From assembly GCF_030362795.1 (NCBI RefSeq), contig NZ_JAUCBM010000001.1, forward strand, positions 1-64,000: 64,000 bases of DNA. The letters are read 5' to 3'. Source of the stretch: Pseudochrobactrum kiredjianiae (GTDB lineage: Bacteria > Pseudomonadota > Alphaproteobacteria > Rhizobiales > Rhizobiaceae). The translations under genes and the position numbers were made by a program. The notes below the pieces were generated by a model. The model searched no databases, was not told the DNA's origin, and worked only from the letters and a program-made list of their open reading frames with translations. Each line of letters begins with the position of its first letter. Within the stretch, counting starts at the first letter, position 1. Below are positions 55,702-64,000 of this stretch, one piece after another.

Positions 55702-56010
55702 TCTTATCCAATATTAAGAGCCTGTATTGTTGAAAGTGAGTATTCATGAAACAACATATCGGACTATAATCAGCGGTAAAAAATACCGGTAAAATTTCCG
55801 ATACGCGATCTGACCCTAGCGGCATAAACCGCATCGCAGAACAAGTCGAGAAGAAACCTTAATTTTAAGCTCTCTGCGCTGCTGACACAGTGAAATTTCG
55901 GTTTCAAACCACTAGATTCTTTACTTTGTCGCCGTATCATGTCCATTAAGTTAATCCGACTTCAGGTGTGATGCTCCGGCACCACCGCAAATACAAAAGC
56001 ATACGTATTT
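55702..56010. other. Divergent hisC/metX intergenic region
   Basis: These 309 bases hold divergent promoters and GC/AT-mixed sequence with small inverted repeats (for example GCGG...CCGC near 55820). Alphaproteobacterial metX is often led by a SAM-II riboswitch; I see no match to its core (GCTTGCAGCC plus CAAGTCGCTAAA), so that element is not supported here. Confidence 0.5.
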
Positions 56011-57192
56011 ATGACACTATCCGCTGAAACCGCCGCCCCGTCAGACAGCCGTAATCAGGAAGCAGTTCAGCCGAACAGCCCTGTGGTGTTTTTTGGTGAG
56101 GACAAACCGCTACAACTCGATAGCGGCTCGGTTCTGAGCCCGTTTCAGATTGCCTATCAATCCTATGGCACACTCAATGCCGATAAAAGCAATGCAATCC
56201 TGATCTGCCATGCGCTGACCGGCGATCAGCATGTGGCCAACACCAATCCGCTCACCGGCAAAGACGGCTGGTGGACATCGCTTGTCGGTTCCGGCAAGCC
56301 GATTGATACAGACCGCTATTTTGTGTTGTGCTCTAATGTTATCGGCAGTTGCATGGGCTCAACCGGCCCCGCATCTGTCAATCCGGCAACCGGCCAGCCC
56401 TATGCCCTTGATCTACCGATCATCACCATCAGCGATATGGTGCGCGCGCAGGCGATGCTGGTGGAACATTTCGGTATTGAACAATTGCTGGCAGTGGTTG
56501 GCGGTTCTGTCGGCGGCATGCAGGTACTGCAATGGGCATCGAGCTACCCGGACAAGGTTTTCTCTGCTGTGGTACTAGCCAGCGGTGCACGGTTATCCGC
56601 ACAAAACATCGCCTTTAACGAGGTTGGCCGTCAGGCTGTGATGGCTGATCCGCTCTGGCTCAACGGGCAATATCTCACGCAATCCGATACCGTCCCGCGC
56701 AAAGGCCTGTCCGTTGCCCGTATGGCTGCGCATATTACCTATTTGTCGGAAACCGCATTGCACCGCAAATTCGGCCGCAATTTGCAGGATCGTGCGAATA
56801 TTACTTTCGGTTTTGAAGCCGACTTCCAGATTGAGAGCTATCTGCGCCATCAGGGCAATAGTTTTGTTGACCGGTTTGATGCCAATTCCTATCTCTATCT
56901 GACCCGCGCCATGGATTATTTCGATATGGCAGCAGAGCATAACGGCTTGCTGGCCTCTGCTTTTACCGGCACCAAAACCCGCTTCTTTGTCGCCTCTTTC
57001 TCCAGTGACTGGCTGTTTCCGACCTCTGAGAGCCGTCTGGTTGTCCATGCCCTCAATGCGGCCGGTGCTTCCGTTTCCTTTGTCGAGATTGAAACCGATC
57101 GCGGCCATGATGCTTTTCTGCTTGATGAGCCTGTCCTGTTTTCAACAGTAGACGGTTTCATCCGCTCTGCAGCCCGCGCGAAAGGTCTGTAA
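56011..57192 (+). CDS. metX: Homoserine O-acetyltransferase
   Basis: A 393-residue alpha/beta hydrolase making O-acetylhomoserine (or O-succinyl in some variants) for methionine synthesis. The nucleophile Ser is in [15 protein letters not shown] (about residue 170), with Asp in the late domain and His in [12 protein letters not shown] (about 368). A Thr/Ala/Ser-rich N-terminal 25 residues precede the fold. It is four bases from metW. Confidence 0.94.
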   Translation: MTLSAETAAPSDSRNQEAVQPNSPVVFFGEDKPLQLDSGSVLSPFQIAYQSYGTLNADKSNAILICHALTGDQHVANTNPLTGKDGWWTSLVGSGKPIDTDRYFVLCSNVIGSCMGSTGPASVNPATGQPYALDLPIITISDMVRAQAMLVEHFGIEQLLAVVGGSVGGMQVLQWASSYPDKVFSAVVLASGARLSAQNIAFNEVGRQAVMADPLWLNGQYLTQSDTVPRKGLSVARMAAHITYLSETALHRKFGRNLQDRANITFGFEADFQIESYLRHQGNSFVDRFDANSYLYLTRAMDYFDMAAEHNGLLASAFTGTKTRFFVASFSSDWLFPTSESRLVVHALNAAGASVSFVEIETDRGHDAFLLDEPVLFSTVDGFIRSAARAKGL

Positions 57193-57196
57193 TCCC

Positions 57197-57868
57197 ATGA
57201 CTGATACGAAAGCCGGAACCGGCGATACGACACTTTTCGCGCAGAATGCCACGGAAAATCTGCATATCCATAACCGTGTTGATTTCGATATTATCGCATC
57301 GCTGGTGCGTCCGGGTACACGTGTGCTGGATGTCGGCTGCAGCGACGGCGAATTGCTGCAATTGCTGCGCGATACCCGCAATGTCGACGGGCGTGGCGTT
57401 GAACTGTCGCAAAGCGGCGTAAACCAGTGTCTGATGCGCGGCCTGTCGGTGATACAGGGCGATGCCGATCGTGATCTGGTCTATTATCCGGATTCCAGTT
57501 TTGACTATGTGGTGCTGTCGCAGACTTTGCAGGCCACGCTTAATCCGAAGAAAGTTCTGAGCGAGCTCTTGCGCATCGGCGAGCGCGCCATAGTCTCCAT
57601 TCCCAATTTCGGCTATTGGCGCGTGCGCGGCTCATTGCTGTTTCGCGGGCGCATGCCGGTGACCAAAGAACTGCCATTCAGCTGGTATGATACGCCAAAT
57701 ATTCACTTCTGCACGATCCGTGATTTTGTGGATATGACGGAAGAAGTCGGCGCAACGGTAGAAGATGCAGTGGCACTCAACCGTAACGGCGAGCGCATGC
57801 CGTTCAGTCTGCCATGGGGCATGTGGAACCTGCTCGGTCAGCAGGCTGTATTTTTGCTTAAGCGCTAA
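57197..57868 (+). CDS. metW: Methionine biosynthesis protein MetW
   Basis: A 223-residue MetW, a methyltransferase-like partner needed for full MetX activity. RVLDVGCSDGELLQLLRDTRNVDGRGVELSQ is the SAM-motif-like segment and FNYVVLSQTLQ-type FDYVVLSQTLQATLNPK is diagnostic. It follows metX by four bases in the conserved metXW unit. Confidence 0.94.
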   Translation: MTDTKAGTGDTTLFAQNATENLHIHNRVDFDIIASLVRPGTRVLDVGCSDGELLQLLRDTRNVDGRGVELSQSGVNQCLMRGLSVIQGDADRDLVYYPDSSFDYVVLSQTLQATLNPKKVLSELLRIGERAIVSIPNFGYWRVRGSLLFRGRMPVTKELPFSWYDTPNIHFCTIRDFVDMTEEVGATVEDAVALNRNGERMPFSLPWGMWNLLGQQAVFLLKR

Positions 57869-57886
57869 ACAGTTTTCTTGAGCGAA

Positions 57887-58669
57887 TTATTGACCGGAAC
57901 GCTCTCGTGGATCGTGAATTGTCACCTTCACCGGTTGCTGGCGTGCCGTTCCCTGCGGGGTCAGCACCGGCACGAAAACGCGTCGTGACGAGCGCTTCAG
58001 CACCGGTAATCCCTGATAAAGACGCTTATGCGCCTCGCCGATAACCACACCGCCAAAAAGCGGCCAGAGACGTGTGCCAACACTCTCAATCAGGCCGGAT
58101 GATTGTTGCAGCCAGCGCCAGCGCGTCGGCGGTACATGCAGCGCATTGATGACTTTGCCCGGCGTAAAATTGGCTTCCCTGAAAGCCTGTAACAACTGCC
58201 CGCGACTGAAGGGGCGGCCACTGCCGAAAGGCGTATGTTCCATTCGTGCCCAGACACCGCGACGGTTCGGTACAACGACAATCAGCTGCCCGTTCGGGGA
58301 CAGAACACGCCAGATTTCCTTCAGGGTTTCGGAACTGCTTTCTGAAAATTCAAGCGTATGCACCAGCAGAATACGGTCAACAGAACTGTCCGGCAAAGGC
58401 AGCTCCTCATCGTAAACCAGCGCAGTGCTTACAGCCTGATCGTGCGGCCAGCCGGTTGCGCCCTGCCTTGCCGGCATAAAGGCAAAGGCACGCTCCGCAC
58501 GGGATGCAAAATGATTGAGATAAGGCAGCGTATAACCAATGCCGACCAAGCGCTCCTGCGGCATCGGCAACCATAGAGGATCCAGTGCAGAGGTAATGAC
58601 CGAAGACGCCAGCTTACCCAGAGCCGTTGCGTAAAATGATTGCAGCTCAATAATATCCAGATGCATCAT
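57887..58669 (-). CDS. SAM-dependent methyltransferase domain protein
   Basis: A 260-residue class I methyltransferase-like protein. The methyltransferase_11 segment DSSVDRILLVHTLEFSESSSETLKEIWRVLSPNGQLIVVVPNR is clear in the middle; the usual N-terminal glycine-rich SAM motif (ExGxGxG) is not evident (GIGYTLPYLNHFASRAER is the nearest), so catalytic competence is uncertain. Rhizobiales carry this gene near gloB/metXW. It converges with metW. Confidence 0.8.
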   Translation of the reverse strand: MMHLDIIELQSFYATALGKLASSVITSALDPLWLPMPQERLVGIGYTLPYLNHFASRAERAFAFMPARQGATGWPHDQAVSTALVYDEELPLPDSSVDRILLVHTLEFSESSSETLKEIWRVLSPNGQLIVVVPNRRGVWARMEHTPFGSGRPFSRGQLLQAFREANFTPGKVINALHVPPTRWRWLQQSSGLIESVGTRLWPLFGGVVIGEAHKRLYQGLPVLKRSSRRVFVPVLTPQGTARQQPVKVTIHDPRERSGQ

Positions 58670-58726
58670 TTTTCCTGAATCAGTTCACCTGTCGGCAGCA
58701 CATAAACAACCGGCAATCTGTATTAA

Positions 58727-58996
58727 TTATTGCCAGCAACCAAGGTTTTTACCTTTGAGATTATGTGAGTCCACTTCCATAATCAGCCCAGGATCATCAC
58801 GCATCAACATATAATAAGCACGCTGCTTCATATTGATTTTCTGCCAGCCGGCACATTCCTTAGGCAGTTCAACCTGTTCAATCGTGACTTTTTCAGTCCA
58901 TGCCGTAGCTGTACCTGTGCAGCCCGCCAGCAAAGCGATCAAAGGCAGACACAACAGCCTGACATTAAAAATCTGTCGGCGCTCAAACATAAACAT
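58727..58996 (-). CDS. Small lipoprotein
   Basis: An 89-residue protein with a signal peptide ending in a lipobox (LLCLPLIALLAGC, cysteine about residue 26) and a short mature domain ending HNLKGKNLGCWQ; the two late cysteines (C after the lipobox and the C of GCW) might pair. The start at 58996 is chosen because the long frame to 59155 is basic and unlike a protein. Family not recognised beyond the lipoprotein features. Confidence 0.65.
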   Translation of the reverse strand: MFMFERRQIFNVRLLCLPLIALLAGCTGTATAWTEKVTIEQVELPKECAGWQKINMKQRAYYMLMRDDPGLIMEVDSHNLKGKNLGCWQ

Positions 58997-59365
58997 CAAT
59001 ACCGGCACTCCGGAAACCGTTTCAATTTTATCCCGAAACCTCAAAGAGCATAAGAGAATACTCCTGATCCGAGCCTGACGGTACAACACTTTAAAACAAC
59101 GTAACAGTGTGAAAACAACAAACCTGATGATAATCACATTATCCGCATATTGCAAAATGCACTATTTTATGAAGTTGACTATGGTGTATTTTCAATATTA
59201 GTTAAATGTAATAATAATATAATTATGTAATTCAAAATATAAATATTTAAATCAACTATATATAAAATCAATTGCGAAAAATATATTTGATTAAAAGAAA
59301 AACCGTAGCATATTGTGCAAATAAATTTCTTTTATATTTATCTCAGCAAAAACAGGGGAATGCGC
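58997..59365. other. AT-rich upstream region of aqpZ
   Basis: These 369 bases lack a gene. From about 59160 to 59345 the sequence is strikingly AT-rich (runs of TAATAATAATATAATTATG and similar), much richer than the genome around it, which is compatible with a strong or NAP-bound promoter region and possibly an activator site; no clean consensus is visible. Confidence 0.5.
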
Positions 59366-60070
59366 ATGCCTAACACTCCCTCTACATTGAACAAATTGTC
59401 TGCAGAGTGTTTCGGAACATTCTGGCTGGTCTTCGGTGGCTGCGGCAGTGCCGTCCTTGCAGCGGCCTTTCCTGAACTCGGCATCGGTTTTGCCGGTGTT
59501 GCTCTCGCCTTCGGTCTGACAGTATTAACAATGGCTTATGCCGTGGGCGGCATTTCAGGCGGGCATTTCAATCCTGCCGTTACGCTCGGCCTCACTCTGG
59601 GCGGGCGCTTTGAAGCAAAAGACCTCATCCCTTACTGGATTGCCCAGCTGGTCGGTGGCATTCTCGCCGCAGCCATTCTGTATTTCATTGCCAGTGGCAA
59701 AGCTGACTTCAGCGCAGGCGGCTTCGCATCTAATGGCTATGGGGATTTATCACCGGGCAAATACAGCCTTGGGGCGGCTCTTGCCATTGAAGTGGTGCTA
59801 ACGGCCTTTTTCCTGATTATTATTCTCGGCTCTACCTCTTCGCGGGCACCGGCAGGCTTTGCGCCAATTGCTATCGGTCTCGGGCTGACACTGATCCACC
59901 TGATTTCTATCCCTGTAACCAATACCTCAGTCAATCCGGCTCGTTCCACAGCAGCAGCCCTGTTTGCAGATACTGCTGCTATCAGCCAGCTATGGCTATT
60001 CTGGGTCGCCCCGTTGATCGGTGCGGCACTTGGCGCAGTGATCTGGAAAGGCTTGCTCAACAAAGATTGA
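59366..60070 (+). CDS. aqpZ: Aquaporin Z
   Basis: A 234-residue water channel. Two NPA boxes, [10 protein letters not shown] (about residue 62) and [11 protein letters not shown] (about 185), and six helices are intact; the arginine after the second NPA (SVNPARS) is the selectivity-filter residue. The start at 59366 has AGGGG seven bases upstream. It is followed by the repeat K and terminator. Confidence 0.93.
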   Translation: MPNTPSTLNKLSAECFGTFWLVFGGCGSAVLAAAFPELGIGFAGVALAFGLTVLTMAYAVGGISGGHFNPAVTLGLTLGGRFEAKDLIPYWIAQLVGGILAAAILYFIASGKADFSAGGFASNGYGDLSPGKYSLGAALAIEVVLTAFFLIIILGSTSSRAPAGFAPIAIGLGLTLIHLISIPVTNTSVNPARSTAAALFADTAAISQLWLFWVAPLIGAALGAVIWKGLLNKD

Positions 60071-60078
60071 AATATAAC

Positions 60079-60184
60079 TAGAGCGCCGTGCGCCAGTCTT
60101 GGCACACAAAGGTCGCTCTAACACTTTAAAATTAGAGCATAATTTCACCTTAAACTGATTCAAGTTTAAGGAATTATGCTCTAA
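60079..60184. repeat. Bipartite palindromic repeat (copy K), inverted relative to copy J
   Basis: Its reverse complement reads TTAGAGCATAATTCCTTAAAC... through GTTAGAGCGAC... to GGCGCTCTAG, aligning with the repeat at 50996-51100 with few differences. Palindromes are maintained, including GTGTGCCA/TGGCGCAC-type changes. Confidence 0.85.
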
Positions 60185-60211
60185 TAAAAAAGGCCGTCTT
60201 TGACGGCCTTT
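60185..60211 (-). terminator. TerB-like gene terminator
   Basis: AAAGGCCGTC and GACGGCCTTT around AAA form a stem followed on the minus strand by a T-run, 31 bases past the stop. Confidence 0.8.
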
Positions 60212-60242
60212 AACATTCATGCACCAAAGAGACTGACAGCCA

Positions 60243-60779
60243 TTATTCAGCTTTTTCAGCTTCAGCGTCCTTTTGCACCTCAGCTTGTGGCAGCGATGCC
60301 AAAGCTTCGCGCATTGATTGCGCACGTTCAGCCACCCGTAATTTCAAACCAATGCGCTGCTGCTGATCAACACCGATCAGCTCAGCAATCCGCCACATAA
60401 TATTATCTTCAATCTCACCGACATCACCATCAGCATAGACCATTTCCCACAGAACTTCGATAAAGTTTAAGCGGGCAGGCACATCAAGATGGCGTTTCAA
60501 AACACTGGTAAAACGATAGAGATCAATCGATTCCTGATCGGCTGCTTCCGCAGCTTTAATCAGTGCCTGTAAATCATCACCCTGCAAATCATAAGCTTGC
60601 GAAAGCAGATCAGACAGACGCCTGCGTTCTTTTTCATGCTGCTCGCCGTCAGCCTCAATCACATGAAACATCAGAGCTGCCGCAGCCAGACGCGGATCTT
60701 CATCAGAGAATGTTTGCTTTTTCTTAGTCGAATCCAAACCGGGTAATTCTTTGAAAAAACTGATCAGACGCTCAAACAT
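60243..60779 (-). CDS. TerB-family tellurite-resistance-like protein
   Basis: A 178-residue helical protein with the TerB fold: AAAALMFHVIEADGEQHEKERRRL and a second acidic repeat YADGDVGEIEDNIMWRIAELIG, each with metal/Ca-coordination-type Asp/Glu. TerB proteins are linked to envelope stress; tellurite resistance as such is unproved. The start at 60779 has TGGAG upstream. It lies 174 bases downstream of the HemY-like gene on the same strand. Confidence 0.88.
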   Translation of the reverse strand: MFERLISFFKELPGLDSTKKKQTFSDEDPRLAAAALMFHVIEADGEQHEKERRRLSDLLSQAYDLQGDDLQALIKAAEAADQESIDLYRFTSVLKRHLDVPARLNFIEVLWEMVYADGDVGEIEDNIMWRIAELIGVDQQQRIGLKLRVAERAQSMREALASLPQAEVQKDAEAEKAE

Positions 60780-60953
60780 ACATACTCCAGTGCCTATACG
60801 CAGCCCGTAACAGGTCTGACCATAGTGCACACATAATGGAGAGCCAAGCGCAGAGCCGTGTTTTGCAGTCTTCGCAGGTACTAAACTTCCGCAGAGTCAC
60901 CAAGCAGCAACAAAAAGCCGGTTTTTGGCCTGTATTCCGGATAAAATACCCGA

Positions 60954-62657
60954 TCAGAAGAGACGGAATTTCTCATCCTTGCGTGGTTGTTCCTTTGCAT
61001 CCGCAGGCACACCCGGATCATCCACGATCAGATTATGTTGAATATCCTGCTTTTCAGACTTTTCCGGCTGATTTTGCTGTAAGGCATGTAAAGCAGGATT
61101 ATCTGTCACTTCATCCAGAATCGTCACTTTAGCTTTTAGCAAATCACTCTTTGCTTTTTGTGGTTCGGCTTTTGATGCAACCGGTTTTTGTGGCTCCGGT
61201 TCGACGGAGATAATCTCGGCATCATCCGCATCAAAACGGAATGCCGGTTCATCCGTACTATAATCCTCGCCTCCGTCTCGGACATAACTGACAGGCAGAA
61301 ACTCTCCTGCCAGATCATCCCCGTCCAGAACCGGCGCTGCATCACCGGCAATTGCTGTCAGCGGCACCTTCCACTCAAAAGCGTTCAACCGTCCTGTCAC
61401 CGGAGAAGCCGGAGCCCATTGCGCGGATACAACACCATCGGCAGTCCATGCCGGATCACGCGGTGCCTTGACAGCCTGAGCCAGCCATTCGCGCACGCGC
61501 CCCTGATCTCCGGTTTGCGCCTCTTCAATATCGGCCATCAGCAGATAGGCGCTTTCACGCGGACTGACCTTCAATGCCGCTTCCGCACTTTCCCGTGCCA
61601 GCTTCAGCTCTCCGGCATCCAGCGCTGCACGGGCAACTACCAGCGCAGATTCCACATGATGATTGCGCAGGCTTGCAAGATGACGGGCTTTTTTCAGGCG
61701 ATCCAGCGCCGTGTCACCGGAACGACCATGAATATAAGCATCAGCAATTTCAGGATGCGGCTCGCGTTTCCACACGGTTTCCAGCAGGCGGTTGCCTTTA
61801 CGGATATTACCATCACGCAGATAACAACGCGCTGCAATCAATGCTGCCGGTAACAGTTCAGGCTCCAACTTATAGGCCTCTGCCGCCGCCTCACGGGATG
61901 CAACGGCATCCGTATCGAAACTTCTCATCGCCTGCGCCGTCAGCAAAACCGCACGATTGCGCTTGAGCATATCACGGGCTGTTTTGCCGTCTTTGCCATA
62001 AGGGATTGTGGCTTTGCGTGCTTCCAGTACCCGTAAAGCCCCCTGAACATCGCCCTGCAACACCTTATGCCCCAGAACGGCATTGCTTGCCCATTCCAAC
62101 TGCGGTGCCATTGTGCTGGCTTCCTGTGCATATTGAAATGCAGCTTCCTGCACACCTTCACGGCTGGCCTCAAGGTAAAGACCGCGTAATCCCAGCAATT
62201 TGGTTTCCGGATCGGCAATCATTTCCTCAAAATAACGGCGCAAATCTTCCTTGCGTCCTTCCAGCAAAGCGGTCTGGGCATCAAGCAAACGGATCAGCGG
62301 CTCCTGATCAACACTCAGCAATTTGGAGGCCTGCTTGCTCATACGCCGCGCGGCCTCTGCATCGCCCGCACCGGCAGCAATCAAACCTGTAGAAAGCGAC
62401 TGATAACCACGATCGCGTTTGCGCGCACGAAAATGACGCTGCAAAATATACGGCGAACGCACCAGATTTTTGACGACCCACCACAACAGCATGGCGCAGG
62501 CAATCGCTGCAACAACCATGCTGGCAGCCGTCATCAGAGAAATATTGTGCCGTTCTCCGGCAAAAGTGAAGACCAGATCTCCCGGACGATCCGCGAGCCA
62601 TCCGAACCCCAGCCCCAGCGCTGCCACAACAACAAGAAACAGGATTACCCGTATCAT
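60954..62657 (-). CDS. HemY-family membrane protein (HemY_N, TPR)
   Basis: A 567-residue protein with two N-terminal helices (about 1-22 and 40-60, including LGFGWLADRPGDLVFTFAGERH) and a long TPR-like helical body, with a Pro/Ala/Lys-rich C-terminal tail. It is the Rhizobiales HemY-like protein downstream of the COG4223/mitofilin gene. Despite the name it is not protoporphyrinogen oxidase; exact role in haem/membrane metabolism is unsettled. It follows the mitofilin-like gene by 24 bases. Confidence 0.88.
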   Translation of the reverse strand: MIRVILFLVVVAALGLGFGWLADRPGDLVFTFAGERHNISLMTAASMVVAAIACAMLLWWVVKNLVRSPYILQRHFRARKRDRGYQSLSTGLIAAGAGDAEAARRMSKQASKLLSVDQEPLIRLLDAQTALLEGRKEDLRRYFEEMIADPETKLLGLRGLYLEASREGVQEAAFQYAQEASTMAPQLEWASNAVLGHKVLQGDVQGALRVLEARKATIPYGKDGKTARDMLKRNRAVLLTAQAMRSFDTDAVASREAAAEAYKLEPELLPAALIAARCYLRDGNIRKGNRLLETVWKREPHPEIADAYIHGRSGDTALDRLKKARHLASLRNHHVESALVVARAALDAGELKLARESAEAALKVSPRESAYLLMADIEEAQTGDQGRVREWLAQAVKAPRDPAWTADGVVSAQWAPASPVTGRLNAFEWKVPLTAIAGDAAPVLDGDDLAGEFLPVSYVRDGGEDYSTDEPAFRFDADDAEIISVEPEPQKPVASKAEPQKAKSDLLKAKVTILDEVTDNPALHALQQNQPEKSEKQDIQHNLIVDDPGVPADAKEQPRKDEKFRLF

Positions 62658-62681
62658 ACCGTTCTCCTTTTCTTGTTTCGC

Positions 62682-64000
62682 TTATTGCGCAGCCGGTTTT
62701 GTCTCAGAGACTTGCGTCGAGGCCGCAATCAGCTGTGCAAGCAGTGCATCCGCATCACGTCGTGCACTCAACGCATTATAAAAATCCTGACCAACCTGTT
62801 TGGCAGCTTCCGGTAATTGTGCCCATTCGGTGATCGCACGCTGCACATCCCCATTTTGCAAAGCAAACTCAATCCGTGCAGTCACCGGCCCAACACCGGT
62901 ACCAGCCACATCACCGATCGGCCGCGAACGCACTAGATTTTTGGCACTGCCCACCAGCTGATCCCAAACACCCGCATCCGCCGCAGGTTTATTCACCGCA
63001 GCAACCATATCATCCGCTAGTGCTGCAAATTGCGTATTCAGCTGGCTTAATGTCGGAATACCACTGTCCGCGAGTGCATCCAGTCCTGCGGCAGAGCCCG
63101 CCTGTGCAGGCAACAAGGATTTATAGGTCTGCAATTCGTTGGCGTATGAACCGCCGCGATCAATCGCGGTTTTCAACGCATTGGCGGCAATGATAACGGC
63201 CATATCCGGCTGCGAAGCCTGCCCGTCAATTTTTGTCTGCAAGGCAGTCAGCTGCTCTTTCAGCGCATTGACCGCATCACCATCGGTGTTCAGAGCGGCA
63301 TTGGCCTGCTCAGCCTGTGAACCAATGGTGTTAAGCTTGGTTTCCATCGTATTCAGACGTTCCGTCAGGCTAGTGACCAGCGCATCATCTGCCGGTTGTG
63401 CACGCTCTGCCAGTGCTTTCAGCTGCTCCTGCAAACCCGCCACATCTGCACGAATGGCTTCATCATCCGCTGCAGGCACCGGACTGGCTCTCATCATTTC
63501 ATTCAAATGTTTTTGAGCCTCTGCTGCATTTTTCTCCGCCACCTCCAGACGCGCCAATAAGTCAGCATCCGGTTTGGCATCCGCCTGCATGGCAGCGATC
63601 TGCTGTTTGAGATCAGCAATCTGCGCATTCACAGCTTGCGCTGCTGCATCCGCTCCATTGTTTTGCCCTGTAAGCGGCATCAAACCTGTCCATTGCAATG
63701 CGCTCACACCTGCAAGAGCAATCACACCACCGGTTAGTCCTGCGAGCCATGGCGAAGCCGTTTTTTTCGTCTGCGGAGCGGAACTGGCGGCATTATTCAT
63801 GGTTTTTCCCGATGCATATGGATTGGGGCCGGAAACTCCGGCAGAAGAAGCCGGACGTGAAGTTGCCTGTGCCGGCTGAGACTGAGGCTGTACCGGCGAG
63901 GCAGGTTTTGCCTCAGCCTGCGGTTTTGGCGATGGCGGTGCGAAAGGTTTTGCAGCCGTCTGTGCAGCCGGTTTCGGATCACCTACCGGCTCAGCATCCG
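62682..64000 (-). CDS. Mitofilin-like (COG4223) membrane protein, 5' end beyond window
   Basis: The frame is open to the right edge, so the N-terminus is missing. The visible part has a Pro/Ala/Lys-rich region (63801-64000), one helix (about 63740, GLTGGVIALAGVSALQWTGL), a coiled-coil rich in Ala/Gln/Lys/Leu, and a C-terminal mitofilin-like domain (ARIEFALQNGDVQRAITEWAQLPEAAKQVGQDFYNALSARRDADALLAQL split over its end). It matches the bacterial homologues of mitochondrial Mic60 described in alphaproteobacteria. An internal Met at 63800 is not the true start. hemD usually lies upstream. Confidence 0.9.
   Translation of the reverse strand, partial: DAEPVGDPKPAAQTAAKPFAPPSPKPQAEAKPASPVQPQSQPAQATSRPASSAGVSGPNPYASGKTMNNAASSAPQTKKTASPWLAGLTGGVIALAGVSALQWTGLMPLTGQNNGADAAAQAVNAQIADLKQQIAAMQADAKPDADLLARLEVAEKNAAEAQKHLNEMMRASPVPAADDEAIRADVAGLQEQLKALAERAQPADDALVTSLTERLNTMETKLNTIGSQAEQANAALNTDGDAVNALKEQLTALQTKIDGQASQPDMAVIIAANALKTAIDRGGSYANELQTYKSLLPAQAGSAAGLDALADSGIPTLSQLNTQFAALADDMVAAVNKPAADAGVWDQLVGSAKNLVRSRPIGDVAGTGVGPVTARIEFALQNGDVQRAITEWAQLPEAAKQVGQDFYNALSARRDADALLAQLIAASTQVSETKPAAQ

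Noticed and set aside
55800-56010. SAM-II riboswitch before metX
   Set aside because: Expected in alphaproteobacteria, but the conserved core and the CAAGTCGCTAAA-like tail are not found.
60243-60779. Tellurite-resistance operon
   Set aside because: Only a TerB-fold protein is present; no terC/terD/terZ neighbours and no metal-stress genes nearby.
63139-63516. Plus-strand Ala/Ser-rich frame antisense to the mitofilin-like gene
   Set aside because: Shadow of the coding strand's coiled-coil region; no start signal.

Overview
The window looks like a chromosomal segment of an alphaproteobacterium of the order Hyphomicrobiales, most likely Brucellaceae (Ochrobactrum/Pseudochrobactrum-like). This rests on remembered neighbourhoods: leuD/leuB/asd, a PduO-type adenosyltransferase with etfB-etfA-hydroxybutyryl-CoA dehydrogenase, argH-lptM, a TIGR02302 protein, ftsE-ftsX-ydcF-plsC, tyrC-hisC facing metX-metW, and mitofilin-like/HemY-like/TerB genes. 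Many intergenic bipartite palindromes bounded by TAGAGC/GCTCTA and containing CCGAAAA...TTTTCGG also resemble the Brucella Bru-RS type repeats. I see no prophage, insertion sequence, integrase, toxin cluster or CRISPR array; this is mostly housekeeping chromosome.

Left edge (1-449): the promoter and leader of a ribosomal RNA operon running leftward, with the 16S gene just outside. Then come a zincin-like protein with a damaged HExxH, leuD, a CitE-like lyase with DUF1737, an M3 peptidase, a MarR/drug exporter pair, mgtE, typA, an FNR-box-linked universal stress protein and cysK (0.4-13 kb). From 13.4 to 20.3 kb lie a tiny unannotated ORF, the electron-transfer-flavoprotein/butyryl-CoA group, the cobalamin adenosyltransferase, a tandem repeat array, an SDR and a YihY protein. 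From 20.4 to 28.3 kb lie asd, an MHS-type transporter with a large inserted domain, leuB, and a group linked to protein quality and translation (Trm112, LON-N protein, CnoX-like thioredoxin, PrdX deacylase).

At 28.5-29 kb a tRNA-Gly transcription unit is duplicated in tandem with its promoter and terminator. At 29-33.2 kb a four-gene manganese/iron ABC importer (sitABCD-like) faces an Irr/Fur-family regulator across 144 bases holding two Fur-type boxes. At 33.3-38.5 kb a metallophosphoesterase is translationally coupled to a complete UgpC-class ABC importer, preceded by direct repeats phased like PhoB half-sites. This is the most system-like accessory locus in the window.

From 38.5 to 64 kb there are small exporters, a TlpA thioredoxin, argH, lptM (with lysA apparently missing beside it), TIGR02302, hpt, the ftsEX/plsC group, ppa, yggT, chaC, DUF2125, aromatic and methionine biosynthesis, aqpZ, terB-like, HemY-like, and a mitofilin-like gene cut by the right edge.

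The most interesting signals are regulatory and structural: the phosphoesterase-ABC locus, the Irr-like/Sit intergenic region, compensatory changes in tandem hairpin repeats and in the duplicated tRNA terminators, a nearly identical inverted repeat pair 9 kb apart, and the inserted extracytoplasmic domain of the MHS transporter. All functional calls come from reading the sequence and from remembered family knowledge; no database search was run.
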